A stretch of DNA of 64,000 nt from Mycobacterium sp. DL440 (GCF_011745145.1 NZ_CP050191.1:310001-374000), one strand, 5' to 3'. Numbered from the stretch's first letter, positions 17,350 through 25,492 are shown. Translations and numbers: made by a program. The notes: generated by a model not told the origin, from the sequence alone.

Positions 17350-18380
17350 TGGTGGCCCCGCGTACGGCCCTGCTCGACGCCGTCGGCGCGCTGCCGCAGG
17401 CGGTCAACCCGTTGGCGCTGTCGCTCAACGAATGCCCTTTTCCGCCATTGCCCGCGGTGCGTTCGGCATTGCGGGCGTGCGATGAGGCCGCCAACCGGTA
17501 TCCGGAGTTCCTGCCGCAGCGGTTGCGTTCGCTGATCGCCGATCACGACGGGATCGCCGAGGAGCAGGTGATCGTCGGTGCCGGTGCGACCGGGGTCATC
17601 ATGCAGGTGCTGCATGCGGTGACCAGTCCCGGCGACACCATGCTGATGGCGACACCCACCTTCGACGGCTATCCGATCTTCGCCCAGATGGCACGGTTGC
17701 GGACGGTCACCGTTCCGCTCGACGAACACGGCCGGCACGATCTCGACGCGATGGCCGAGGCCGCGAGCCAAGCCAGGGTGGTGGCGGTCTGCCGGCCGCA
17801 CAACCCGACGGGCACCATCGAACCGGCCGTCGAGATCGAGCGATTCCTGACCCGGCTACCCGCGGACACCGTCGTTCTGCTGGATGAGGCGTACGTGGAG
17901 TTCCTGGCCGCCGCGCAGCGCATCGACGGACCGAGCCTGGTCGCCCGGTTCGGCAATGTCGTGGTGGTGCGCACCTTTTCGAAGGCCTACGGCCTGGCCG
18001 GGCTGCGGATCGGCTATGGGTTCTGCGCCCCCGATCTCGCACACGAGCTGTGGCGGATGCAGTTGCCGTTCGGGATCGGGCTCAGCGCCCAGGTGGCGGT
18101 CGCGGCTTCCTACGCTGCGGAAAGTCAACTGCGCCAGCGTATCCGGATGATCGCCTCGGAAAGGCGCTATCTGCAGATGCGGTTGCGGGCGCTCGGCGTC
18201 TACAGCGCCGACGGGCAGGCCAACTTTCTGTTCCTGCCCGGCCGGAACAGGCCGTGGCCGGAGGTGTTCGACGGTACCGGACTGCAATTGCGTCACTACA
18301 CCGACGGCGGCGTGCGGATGACCATCGGATCACGGCAGTCCACCCGGGCAGTGTTGAGTGCGGTGACGGCTGCCGCCTGA
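17349..18380 (+). CDS. PLP-dependent aminotransferase, class I/II (HisC-like)
   Basis: 343 aa, fold-type I. The PLP lysine lies in TFSKAYGLAGLRIGYG, the cofactor-binding Asp/Tyr in LLDEAYVEFL, and the Asn in CRPHNPTGTIEP. The N-terminal LSLNECPFPPLPAV and NRYPEF segments recall histidinol-phosphate aminotransferase. It is unlikely to be the biosynthetic HisC, since it sits in an operon with a ThDP enzyme and a KAS III-like protein rather than his genes. It would place an amine on a ketone or aldehyde made by the preceding enzymes. A ThDP enzyme plus aminotransferase is reminiscent of PigD/PigE logic in prodigiosin pyrrole formation; this is analogy only. Confidence 0.87.
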   Translation: MVAPRTALLDAVGALPQAVNPLALSLNECPFPPLPAVRSALRACDEAANRYPEFLPQRLRSLIADHDGIAEEQVIVGAGATGVIMQVLHAVTSPGDTMLMATPTFDGYPIFAQMARLRTVTVPLDEHGRHDLDAMAEAASQARVVAVCRPHNPTGTIEPAVEIERFLTRLPADTVVLLDEAYVEFLAAAQRIDGPSLVARFGNVVVVRTFSKAYGLAGLRIGYGFCAPDLAHELWRMQLPFGIGLSAQVAVAASYAAESQLRQRIRMIASERRYLQMRLRALGVYSADGQANFLFLPGRNRPWPEVFDGTGLQLRHYTDGGVRMTIGSRQSTRAVLSAVTAAA

Positions 18381-18437
18381 ACCACAGATTGCCCGGAGAA
18401 TGCGCGGGGCGTGCGTGGTGATGCGGTAAGAAGAGGC

Positions 18438-18941
18438 GTGACCTCGCCACCAGACAAGCGTGACCCGATTGCGCAGGCCCGCGCGAACTGGGAGGCCGCC
18501 GGATGGGGTGAGGTGGCCGGCGGCATGGTCGCGGTGACGTCGGTGATGCGGGCCCATCAGATCCTGCTGGCCCGGGTGGAGACCGCGTTGCGGCCATACG
18601 ACCTGAGCTTCTCGCGGTTCGAACTGCTGCGCTTGCTGTCCTTCAGCCGTGCCGGCGCGCTGCCGATCACCAAGGCTTCGGATCGCCTTCAGGTGCACGT
18701 CACCAGCGTCACGCACGCAATCCGGCGTCTGGAAGCCAACGGCCTGGTGGAACGCGTCCCGCACCCCACCGATGGGCGCACCACGCTGGTGCGCATCACC
18801 GAACTCGGGCGATCGACGGTCGAAGACGCCACGGTGACCTTGAACGAGCAGGTGTTCGCCGACGTCGGGATGTCGGAGGAGCAGTCACGAGCTCTGGTCG
18901 CGTCGATCGAGACCCTGCGCCGACACTCTGGTGATTTCTGA
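18438..18941 (+). CDS. MarR-family transcriptional regulator
   Basis: 167 aa. The winged helix is clear: SFSRFELLRLLSFSRAGALPITKASDRLQVHVTSVTHAIRRLEANGLVER followed by the wing PTDGRTTLVRITELG. GTG 18438 has an AAGAGG site; a longer frame begins at 18411. It lies 57 bases downstream of the aminotransferase on the same strand and could be the last gene of that operon. A ligand made by the pathway could be its effector, but no operator was recognised. Confidence 0.87.
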   Translation: MTSPPDKRDPIAQARANWEAAGWGEVAGGMVAVTSVMRAHQILLARVETALRPYDLSFSRFELLRLLSFSRAGALPITKASDRLQVHVTSVTHAIRRLEANGLVERVPHPTDGRTTLVRITELGRSTVEDATVTLNEQVFADVGMSEEQSRALVASIETLRRHSGDF

Positions 18942-19004
18942 CGCCGGTTTCTGGCCCACGCGCCTGACCCCCACTACCGTTGAACGCAATTGAGGGGAGT
19001 GCGG

Positions 19005-19442
19005 ATGAACGCCAAGCGGGTGGGCGCGGCGCTCGGCGCCGTCGCTGTCGTGTTGATGGCTGCCTGCAGTACCACGACCACCGGGGTGGCCACCGCCCCC
19101 GATGACGTCACGCCGTTCACGGCGACGTCCAAGGCGCCCAAGCGAACTCCCGCCAAGAGCCCCAAACCGACTGCCGGGTCACCGCGTGGTTCGGCGGGGT
19201 TGCCGCCGGAAGCGTTCGCCGAGGTCCGCGCCGCGGGCATCCAGGGTTCGGACAATGCCATCGGGGATCAGTTGATGATGGCCTGCATCATGGGCGGCGG
19301 CAGCTTCAACAAGTCCAAGCAGGATGTCGTCAACGTGCTGACCCAGATGGGCAGCAAGCTCCCACCCGACGCGCTCATGACGATCGTGAATGTGGCACTC
19401 AAGTACGAGTGCCCCGAACTGGCCGGGAAACTCGGCGGTTAA
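19005..19442 (+). CDS. putative lipoprotein with DUF732-like C-terminal domain
   Basis: 145 aa. A type II signal peptide is present: MNAKR, a hydrophobic stretch and lipobox VLMAAC with Cys21 as the lipidation site. A Thr/Pro/Lys-rich linker (residues ~23-65) follows. The C-terminal domain of about 75 residues has one cysteine in QLMMACIMGGG and another in LKYECPEL, a spacing like DUF732 proteins of mycobacteria, probably a disulfide. ATG 19005 has a GGGGAG ribosome site at 18993-18998. The function is unknown; it should sit on the outer face of the membrane. Confidence 0.78.
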   Translation: MNAKRVGAALGAVAVVLMAACSTTTTGVATAPDDVTPFTATSKAPKRTPAKSPKPTAGSPRGSAGLPPEAFAEVRAAGIQGSDNAIGDQLMMACIMGGGSFNKSKQDVVNVLTQMGSKLPPDALMTIVNVALKYECPELAGKLGG

Positions 19443-19447
19443 TCCAG

Positions 19448-19831
19448 CTAGTCCGCGAACTGGAGGCTGAGGAACTCCGGCGCCTTGATCACCCGGCGCA
19501 GCATGAAGCGGATGAACGCGGGCATGTCCTTGGCCTTGTCGTCGCGGTACACCTCGGGCGCGGTCAGCCGGTAGGTACGGCGCCGCGCTTCCAGTTCGCA
19601 CCCGCCGGCGGCCAGCACATTGCGCACCCAGTCGGCCTGTGAGCCATAGGTCAGGGCGATGACGTAGCCGTGCTGTCGCCGGAACGCCCACAACGGCGTC
19701 CGGAAAGTCCGGCCGGACTTGCGGCCCCGGTGGATGACCACCGCCCATCCCGGCGCCCATGGGGCGATGAACCGGGTGAGCTTGTTCAGGCCGACTTTGT
19801 TGGCATGTGCGACCCATCGCGGAGCGGGCAT
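19448..19831 (-). CDS. deazaflavin (F420)-dependent nitroreductase-family protein
   Basis: 127 aa. The core VIHRGRKSGRTFRTPLWAF followed by YVIALTYGSQADWVRNV is characteristic of the split-barrel F420H2-dependent family (Ddn/FDOR-A). GRKSG contacts the cofactor phosphate, and the final Trp-Val-Arg-Asn segment lies near the deazaflavin. ATG 19831 is preferred over 19844-19846 because AGGAG lies at the right distance upstream of it. The family acts on quinones, nitroaromatics or lipids; the substrate here is unknown. Divergent from a TetR gene, which probably controls it. Confidence 0.85.
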   Translation of the reverse strand: MPAPRWVAHANKVGLNKLTRFIAPWAPGWAVVIHRGRKSGRTFRTPLWAFRRQHGYVIALTYGSQADWVRNVLAAGGCELEARRRTYRLTAPEVYRDDKAKDMPAFIRFMLRRVIKAPEFLSLQFAD

Positions 19832-19846
19832 CGGATAACTCCTCAT

Positions 19847-19917
19847 TTGTGGAATTAATGATTCCGAGCGTAATCCCGGTCCCGGCAGGAAGTCAACGAC
19901 TGTAGAATTCTGGAACT
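19847..19917. promoter_or_regulatory. divergent promoter region with short palindromes (TetR operator candidate)
   Basis: The gap holds GGAAT-taatg-ATTCC and, near the TetR start, the palindrome AGAATTCT. TAGAAT at 19903-19908 is a good -10 whose start point would fall at or just before ATG 19918, which lacks a Shine-Dalgarno. The TetR mRNA is therefore probably leaderless, and the palindromes could bind TetR itself. Confidence 0.4.
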
Positions 19918-20499
19918 ATGCCGCCACGTGGACGACGCCCGGGACAACCCGGAACCCGCGATGAGCTGGTGGCCACCGCGCGGCGGATGTTCGCCGAGGG
20001 GGGCTACGACAAGACCTCACTGCGCGACGTCGCGGCGGCAGCGGGGGTGGACCCGGCCCTGATCCGGCACTACTTCGGCAGTAAGGCCGACCTGTTCCGC
20101 GCCGCTGTCGGCTGGCCGTTCGACCCCGAACAGTTCAGCGGACGGCTGTTCGACGACGGACCTGCCGGCCTGGCCGAACGACTGACCGAGGCCTTCTTCG
20201 AGTTCTGGGAACATCCCGACACCCGCGCGCCCCTGTTGGCGATCCTGCGCGGCGCGGCCACCCATGAGGAATCTGCGGCCCTGGTCCGTCAGTTCATCGA
20301 GCAACGGCTGTACCCGCAGATCGCCAGCGCCCTGGGCGGCGCCGACGCCGAACTGCGGGTGGACCTGGCCATGGGCCAACTGTTGGGCATCGCCTATCTG
20401 CGCCACATCCTGCGAATCGAGCCGATCGCATCGCAATCGACCGAGGAGCTGATCGCCCGCGCCGTGCCGGCGGTCCGGGCCCACCTCCAGGGAAGCTGA
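19918..20499 (+). CDS. TetR-family transcriptional regulator
   Basis: 193 aa. The N-terminal helix-turn-helix is textbook: ELVATARRMFAEGGYDKTSLRDVAAAAGVDPALIRHYFGSKADLFRAA. The C-terminal ligand domain begins with WPFDPEQF and ends in a leucine-rich dimer helix, as in the TetR_C family of many mycobacterial regulators. It is divergent from the deazaflavin reductase gene. It ends 12 bases before the converging histidine kinase gene. The ligand is unknown. Confidence 0.9.
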   Translation: MPPRGRRPGQPGTRDELVATARRMFAEGGYDKTSLRDVAAAAGVDPALIRHYFGSKADLFRAAVGWPFDPEQFSGRLFDDGPAGLAERLTEAFFEFWEHPDTRAPLLAILRGAATHEESAALVRQFIEQRLYPQIASALGGADAELRVDLAMGQLLGIAYLRHILRIEPIASQSTEELIARAVPAVRAHLQGS

Positions 20500-20511
20500 G
20501 GACTCGGCCTC

Positions 20512-21744
20512 CTATGTGATCGCGGACGGCAACGGGATGGATGCGGTCACCGTGGTGCCGGCGCCCGGCCTCGACCGGATGTGCAGCCGGCCGCCGACGA
20601 TCTCGGCCCGCTCGGCCATCGACAACAACCCGTAGCCGCCCATCTCGTCACTGCCCAACGGATGCTCGAAGGTGTCGAATCCCTTTCCGTCATCGACGAT
20701 TTCGAGCCGGGCCACACCGTCGTCAACCGAGAAGGTGAGCCGGGCCCGGTCCGCCTCGGCGTGTTTGACCACGTTCTGCAGGCATTCCTGCGCGATGCGG
20801 TACAGCGCCAGCTCGATGTGGTCTGGCACCCGGGTCTCGGCGAGGTCGACGTCGATCGGGATCCGCGGGATCGAGCGGGCCAGGCTGGCCAGCCCGCCCG
20901 ACAGGCCGAGATCGTCGAGCACCGGCGGGCGCAGCCCGCTGATCGCGGCCCTGGCCTCCTGCAGCGTCATCGCGACCAGTTCGCGTGCGGCCGCCAGCTG
21001 TTCGGCCACCGCCTGCGGGTCGACCGCGCGGGCCGCGGCGTCGAGCCGGTACGACAGCGTCACCAACCGCTGCGAGATGCCGTCGTGAATGTCACCGGCC
21101 AACCGGCGCCGCTCGATCTCCTGAGCCTGGATCACCTGCTCGACGAAATTCTCGTGCGCCCGTTCGCGCGCCACCAGCTGGCGGTGCAGGCGGGCCTGGT
21201 GCAACGCACCGGCGATGAGCCGGCCGATCACCAACAGCAACTCCACGTCGCGCGGTGTGAATTCACGGCGGTCCACGGTATGCACGTTGAGCACCCCGAC
21301 CAGCCCGCCCGGCCCGGTCTCCATCGGGACCGACACCATCGAGGTGAAGTCACGCCCGCGCAGCGACTCGAAGGGCATGTAGCGGGGATCGGATTCCTTG
21401 TCGTGGCTGATCACCACGGGCTGACGGTGGCTGGCCACCCAACCCGAGATGCCCTGCCCGAGCGGGAGCCGGATCTTGCCGATCTCGGCGTCGAACGGAG
21501 GGGTGGCCCCGGCCAGCGTGAGGGCTCGCTCAGAATCGTCGAGCACGTGCACGAAGCACACATCGGTGGCGGTCGACGCAGTGATCATCCGGGCCGCCGC
21601 AGCGGCCAACGGCTCCACGCCCGGGCCACTCGACGCAGCGCGGATGAGCTCACGCAACAGCGCCAGTTCCCCTTCGGCGGTCAGCTCGATGGGGCCCGGC
21701 TCGGGGGTCCAGTCGCGCTCCGGCTTCTCTGGCTTTGCACTCAT
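20512..21744 (-). CDS. cytosolic GAF-domain sensor histidine kinase (HisKA_3/NarX type)
   Basis: 410 aa, no membrane segment. A GAF domain spans ~40-185 (LPLGQGISGWVASHRQPVVI, VLNVH). The dimerisation helix ERRRLAGDIHDGISQRL carries phospho-acceptor His220. A HATPase domain spans ~300-405, with AQECLQNVVKHA (N box), DDGKGF (G1) and GGYGLLSM (G2). The lone GAF domain suggests sensing of a small ligand or redox state in the cytosol; there are no heme-binding features I can confirm. ATG overlaps the stop of the response regulator gene, so regulator and kinase are co-expressed and presumably cognate. Confidence 0.92.
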   Translation of the reverse strand: MSAKPEKPERDWTPEPGPIELTAEGELALLRELIRAASSGPGVEPLAAAAARMITASTATDVCFVHVLDDSERALTLAGATPPFDAEIGKIRLPLGQGISGWVASHRQPVVISHDKESDPRYMPFESLRGRDFTSMVSVPMETGPGGLVGVLNVHTVDRREFTPRDVELLLVIGRLIAGALHQARLHRQLVARERAHENFVEQVIQAQEIERRRLAGDIHDGISQRLVTLSYRLDAAARAVDPQAVAEQLAAARELVAMTLQEARAAISGLRPPVLDDLGLSGGLASLARSIPRIPIDVDLAETRVPDHIELALYRIAQECLQNVVKHAEADRARLTFSVDDGVARLEIVDDGKGFDTFEHPLGSDEMGGYGLLSMAERAEIVGGRLHIRSRPGAGTTVTASIPLPSAIT

Positions 21745-22403
21745 TGATAGATGCCCTCCCGCAGTGCGGTGGCCACCGCGCCGGCCCGGTCACTGACCCC
21801 CAGCTTGCGGTAGATGGCGCGCAGGTGGGTCTTCACGGTCTCCTCGCCGATCACCAGTTTGTTGGCGATCCCGCGGTTGGACAGGCCCGCGACCACAAAG
21901 GACAAGATCTCGCTCTCGCGCTGGGTCAGGCCCTGCCTGACACCGGGCCAGAACTCGTCGCGTTGCAGGCGGGCGGCGGTACCAGCTGCCCGTGCCGCCA
22001 TCCCCGGATCGATCGCGGTCTGCCCGCTGTGGGCGAATTCGAGCTGACGTACCAGCTCGTCACTGCTGATGCTCTTGAGCAGATACCCGGACGCACCCAC
22101 CCGTAGCGCCTGGAACAGGTATTGCTCATCGTCGTAGACCGACAGCATGACCACCTTGCGGCCCGGATCGCGTTCCCGCAGCACCCGGCACAGATCGAGC
22201 CCGCTGGAGCCCTCCATGCGCACGTCACACAGCACGATGTCGGGGTCCAGTGTCTCGATGACGCTCAGGGCCCGCTCGGCGCCCACGGCCTGGCCGACCA
22301 CCTCGACCCGGTCGTTGAACGCAGCGAGCATGGCCTTGAGACCCTCGATGACCATTTCGTGATCGTCGACCAGCACAAGGCGCACTGGATTGGAGGGCGC
22401 CAT
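21741..22403 (-). CDS. NarL/LuxR-family response regulator
   Basis: 220 aa. The receiver domain has the acidic pair VDDHE, phospho-acceptor Asp60 (IVLCDVRM), Ser/Thr at MLSVYDD and Lys in YLLKSIS. The C-terminal LuxR helix-turn-helix lies at ~155-215 (LTQRESEILSFVVAGLSNRGIANKLVIGEETVKTHLRAIYRKLG). ATG 22403 is the first gene of a two-gene operon with the GAF kinase. A short palindrome upstream (22469-22481) may be its own operator. Confidence 0.94.
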   Translation of the reverse strand: MAPSNPVRLVLVDDHEMVIEGLKAMLAAFNDRVEVVGQAVGAERALSVIETLDPDIVLCDVRMEGSSGLDLCRVLRERDPGRKVVMLSVYDDEQYLFQALRVGASGYLLKSISSDELVRQLEFAHSGQTAIDPGMAARAAGTAARLQRDEFWPGVRQGLTQRESEILSFVVAGLSNRGIANKLVIGEETVKTHLRAIYRKLGVSDRAGAVATALREGIYQ

Positions 22404-22468
22404 GGCATCACCCTAAGGGTGGTTCCGGCATTACGAGGGCAGGGCAGATGAACACCAACTCCCTCAAT

Positions 22469-22481
22469 CCCCCGTAGGGGG
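22469..22481. promoter_or_regulatory. G/C palindrome upstream of the response regulator
   Basis: CCCCC-GTA-GGGGG lies 66 bases upstream of the response regulator start, in the gap shared with the divergent HAD-like gene. NarL-type regulators bind short inverted repeats, so autoregulation is plausible. Its small size makes chance occurrence possible. Confidence 0.3.
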
Positions 22482-22584
22482 GACGCGCGACCGATGTGAC
22501 GTGGGCCACTATCATGGGGTGACGTCAACACAAGAGAAGTCATGGCGGGCCGGGCGGTTCTGGTGGGACTGTTCGCAGCCTGAT

Positions 22585-23316
22585 ATGAGCGCCCATCCGC
22601 TGCGTGCGGTGATCCTGGACCTCGATGCGCTGTCGGATATCGACCTCGACGGCCATCGCGTCGTCTTCAACGCGGCCTTCGCCGCGCACGGTCTGCCCAT
22701 CGAATGGGGTGTTGCGCGTTATCAGCAGCTGCTCGCGCTGCACGACGAGCGCCAGCGGGTCACCGCTGAGCTGCGCAAGCGGTGCGTGGGGCCCGACTGC
22801 GATGTGCTCACCGAAGTGCTCGCCGATGAGATCTGCATGACCAAGGACATGATGTTCGACGAGATGATCCTCGACGCCGGCCTGACGCCGCGGCCGGGTC
22901 TGGAGGATCTGATGAACGACGCGTTCCTGGCCGGGCTGCCGGTCGGGGTGGTAGCCGCAGGTCGTCGGCGCTGGGCCGAACCCCTGGTGCGCCAGCTGGT
23001 CGGGGAGGGCCTGGTGGAAACCGTCGTCACCACCGATGACGTGAGCGCACCCGGAGCCGAGCTGTACCGGCACGCCATGGCCGAGCTGGGCGTGGCAGGC
23101 CACGACGCATTGGCCATGGTGGGCTCGGCCGCGGGCCTGCGTGCCGCCAACACCGCCGGGATGGCCGGCGTGTTGATCGACCCCGACGCCGGTGCGGTTT
23201 CACCCGATGCGGTCGCGGTGCGGCCCGACTTCGCCGGCGCCGATGCGCTGCGCTTGCCGGCATGTCAGCGCCTGCACACTCAGTGGTGGGCGCAGCGCAG
23301 TCCTTCGGCTGCGTAG
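22585..23316 (+). CDS. HAD-superfamily hydrolase-like protein with degenerate motifs
   Basis: 243 aa, close to CbbY/phosphoglycolate phosphatase-like HAD proteins in layout. The N-terminal VILDLDALSDIDLDGHRVVF aligns with the nucleophile motif but lacks the usual DxDGTL form. A helical cap spans ~25-100, VGVVAAGRR replaces the Thr/Ser motif, and MVGSAAGLRAANTAGM replaces the usual acidic ED/GDS motif IV. The catalytic acids of motif IV are therefore missing, so activity may be lost or changed. Start choice is uncertain: GTG 22519 would add 22 residues. A TATCAT at 22510-22515 could be its -10. It ends before a long hairpin and the converging mmsB. Confidence 0.75.
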   Translation: MSAHPLRAVILDLDALSDIDLDGHRVVFNAAFAAHGLPIEWGVARYQQLLALHDERQRVTAELRKRCVGPDCDVLTEVLADEICMTKDMMFDEMILDAGLTPRPGLEDLMNDAFLAGLPVGVVAAGRRRWAEPLVRQLVGEGLVETVVTTDDVSAPGAELYRHAMAELGVAGHDALAMVGSAAGLRAANTAGMAGVLIDPDAGAVSPDAVAVRPDFAGADALRLPACQRLHTQWWAQRSPSAA

Positions 23317-23337
23317 ATTTTTCGCGCTGTCCGCCGC

Positions 23338-23397
23338 CGCGTTCGTAACCTGGTGGCGGCCAAACGCGAATTTCGCCGCCACCCGGTTACAAACGCG
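23338..23397. repeat. long-stem inverted repeat between convergent genes
   Basis: Arms 23338-23360 and 23375-23397 pair over 23 bases with two mismatches (CGCGTTCGTAACCTGGTGGC against its complement), around a 14-base loop. It lies between the ends of the HAD-like gene and mmsB and probably terminates both. The arms are unrelated to the 13 kb repeat family. Confidence 0.8.
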
Positions 23398-23405
23398 AGG
23401 AGGAA

Positions 23406-24278
23406 TCAGTCGCGCAGCGTCTCGATGACCGCGCTGAAGTCCTTGCCCGCATTCGACTCAGCGAATTTCGCGTAGATCTCGGCCGCATGCGTGCCCAGCG
23501 GGGCCGACGACCCGGTGGATTCCACCGCCGCCATCGCCAGGCCGAGGTCCTTGTTCATCAGCGCGGTGGCGAACCCCGGCTTGAAATCGTTGTTGGCCGG
23601 GGAGGTCGGAACCGGGCCGGGCACCGGGCAATTCGTGTGAACGGCCCAGCAATTGCCGGTCGCGCCGGTGATCACGTCGAACAGTGCCTGCTTGTCCAGG
23701 CCGAGATGCTCGGCCAGCACGAACGCCTCGCCGACGGCGATCTGCTGCACGGCCAGCACCATGTTGTTGCACACCTTGGCGGCCTGGCCGGCACCGGTGG
23801 TGCCGCAGTGAATGATCTTGCCCGCCATGGGTTCCAGCACGGCGCGGCCACGCTCGACCGCTTCGTCTTCACCGCCGACCATGAACGCCAGCGTGCCGGC
23901 CACCGCGCCCTTGACCCCACCGGACACCGGGGCGTCGAGCTGGGCGAAGCCGTGCTCGAGGGCGACCTTGTGCACCTCACGGGCGTCGTCGACCGAGATC
24001 GTCGAGCTGTCGATGAACAGGGCCCCCGCGGCGGCCGCGGGCAGCACCTCGGCGTAACAGCTCTTCACCAACGCGCCGTTGGGCAGCATGGTGATCACCA
24101 CGTCGGCACCGGTGACCGCCTCGCCGCCGGTATCGAACATGTTGACGCCGTGGGCCTTTGCCGCCTCCTGCGCGGCGGGAACCGGGTCGAAGCCGCGCAC
24201 GGTGTGCCCGGCCGTCACCAGGTTGGCGGCCATCGGCCCGCCCATGTGGCCCAGCCCCAAGAACGCGATCGTGCTCAC
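23406..24278 (-). CDS. mmsB: 3-hydroxyisobutyrate dehydrogenase
   Basis: 290 aa. The N-terminal NAD-binding motif is FLGLGHMGGPMAANL. The substrate motif DAPVSGGVKGA and the catalytic lysine segment GAGQAAKVCNNM are those of the beta-hydroxyacid dehydrogenase family. In valine breakdown it oxidises 3-hydroxyisobutyrate to methylmalonate semialdehyde, the substrate of MmsA encoded upstream. It lies ten bases after fadE9 on the same strand. The order mmsA-fadE9-mmsB is the same as in M. tuberculosis. Confidence 0.94.
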   Translation of the reverse strand: MSTIAFLGLGHMGGPMAANLVTAGHTVRGFDPVPAAQEAAKAHGVNMFDTGGEAVTGADVVITMLPNGALVKSCYAEVLPAAAAGALFIDSSTISVDDAREVHKVALEHGFAQLDAPVSGGVKGAVAGTLAFMVGGEDEAVERGRAVLEPMAGKIIHCGTTGAGQAAKVCNNMVLAVQQIAVGEAFVLAEHLGLDKQALFDVITGATGNCWAVHTNCPVPGPVPTSPANNDFKPGFATALMNKDLGLAMAAVESTGSSAPLGTHAAEIYAKFAESNAGKDFSAVIETLRD

Positions 24279-24288
24279 TCAAGTCTCC

Positions 24289-25458
24289 CTATCCGGTGGC
24301 GCGGGTCCGAGTCGATTCCGCTCGACCGATCACCACGCGCATGATTTCGTTGGTGCCCTCAAGGATGCGGTGCACCCGCAGATCCCGGACGATTTTCTCC
24401 AGACCGTACTCACGCAGATAGCCGTAGCCGCCGTGCAACTGCAGTGCCTGATCGGCAATGTCATAGCAGGTGTCGGTGACATACCGCTTGGCCATCGCGC
24501 ACAACGTCACCTTGTCGGGGTGGTTGGCGTCCAGTGCAGACGCCGCTCGCCACAACATGTTTCGGGACGTCTCCAGGCCTGTGGCCATGTCGGCGAGCGT
24601 GAACCGAATGGTCGGCTCGTCGAGCAGGGCACCGCCGAAGGCCTTGCGGTCGGCCAGGTAGCTCAGCGTCTTGTCGTAGGCGGCCTGCGCGCCGCCCAGC
24701 GAGCAGGCGGCGATATTGATCCGCCCGCCGTTCAGACCGTTCATCGCGATCCCGAACCCGGTGCCCTCGGTGCCACCGAGCAGGGCCTCGGCCGGAACCC
24801 GAACCCCCTCGAAGATCACCTGGGCGGTGGGCTGGGCGTTCCAGCCCATCTTCTGTTCCTGCGCACCGAAACTCAGCCCCGGAGCATCCTTTTCGACCAC
24901 GAACGCCGAGATGCCCTTCGGGCCTTCGGCGCCGGTTCTGGCCATCACTACATACACATCGGAGCTGCCGGCCCCGGAGATGAACTGTTTGACGCCGTCG
25001 AGCACCCAGTCGTCACCATCGCGCACTGCCCTGGTCCGCAATGCGGCCGCGTCCGAACCGGCACCCGGTTCGGTCAGGCAGTAGCTGGCGATGGCTTCCA
25101 TCGAGGCCAGCCTCGGCACCCAGGTCTTGCGTTGCTCCTCGGTGCCGAAGCTGTCCACCATCCACGTGCACATGTTGTGGATGGACAGGAACGCCGCCAG
25201 GGTCGGGTCAGCGGCGGCGAGCTGTTCGAAGATGCGCACTGCATCCAGTCGGCGCAGCCCGCTGCCACCGGCGTCCTCACCGCAGTAGATGGCGCCCATG
25301 CCGAGTTCGGCCGCCTCGCGCAGTACGTCGGTGGGGAAGTGATGGGTCTCGTCCCATTCCAACGCGTATGGCGCGATGCGTTTTTCGGCGAACGCAGCCG
25401 CCGTGTCGGTGATGACACGGTCGTCCTCGCTCAGGCTGTACGGGTCGTGCACGTTCAC
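24289..25458 (-). CDS. fadE9: acyl-CoA dehydrogenase (isobutyryl-CoA dehydrogenase type)
   Basis: 389 aa, a standard four-domain acyl-CoA dehydrogenase. It shows YCLTEPGAGSDAAALRT and VFVVEKDAP-type FAD-binding segments. The C-terminal LQLHGGYGYLREYGLEKIVRDLR and ILEGTNEIMR carry the catalytic glutamate at the position used by short-branched-chain enzymes. Placement between mmsA and mmsB supports oxidation of isobutyryl-CoA to methacrylyl-CoA in valine catabolism. It uses FAD and passes electrons to ETF. Gaps are 34 bases to mmsA and 10 to mmsB. Confidence 0.93.
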   Translation of the reverse strand: MNVHDPYSLSEDDRVITDTAAAFAEKRIAPYALEWDETHHFPTDVLREAAELGMGAIYCGEDAGGSGLRRLDAVRIFEQLAAADPTLAAFLSIHNMCTWMVDSFGTEEQRKTWVPRLASMEAIASYCLTEPGAGSDAAALRTRAVRDGDDWVLDGVKQFISGAGSSDVYVVMARTGAEGPKGISAFVVEKDAPGLSFGAQEQKMGWNAQPTAQVIFEGVRVPAEALLGGTEGTGFGIAMNGLNGGRINIAACSLGGAQAAYDKTLSYLADRKAFGGALLDEPTIRFTLADMATGLETSRNMLWRAASALDANHPDKVTLCAMAKRYVTDTCYDIADQALQLHGGYGYLREYGLEKIVRDLRVHRILEGTNEIMRVVIGRAESTRTRATG

Positions 25459-25492
25459 CGTCTGTTCTTCTCCTCGTGCCAGCGATCGTCAG

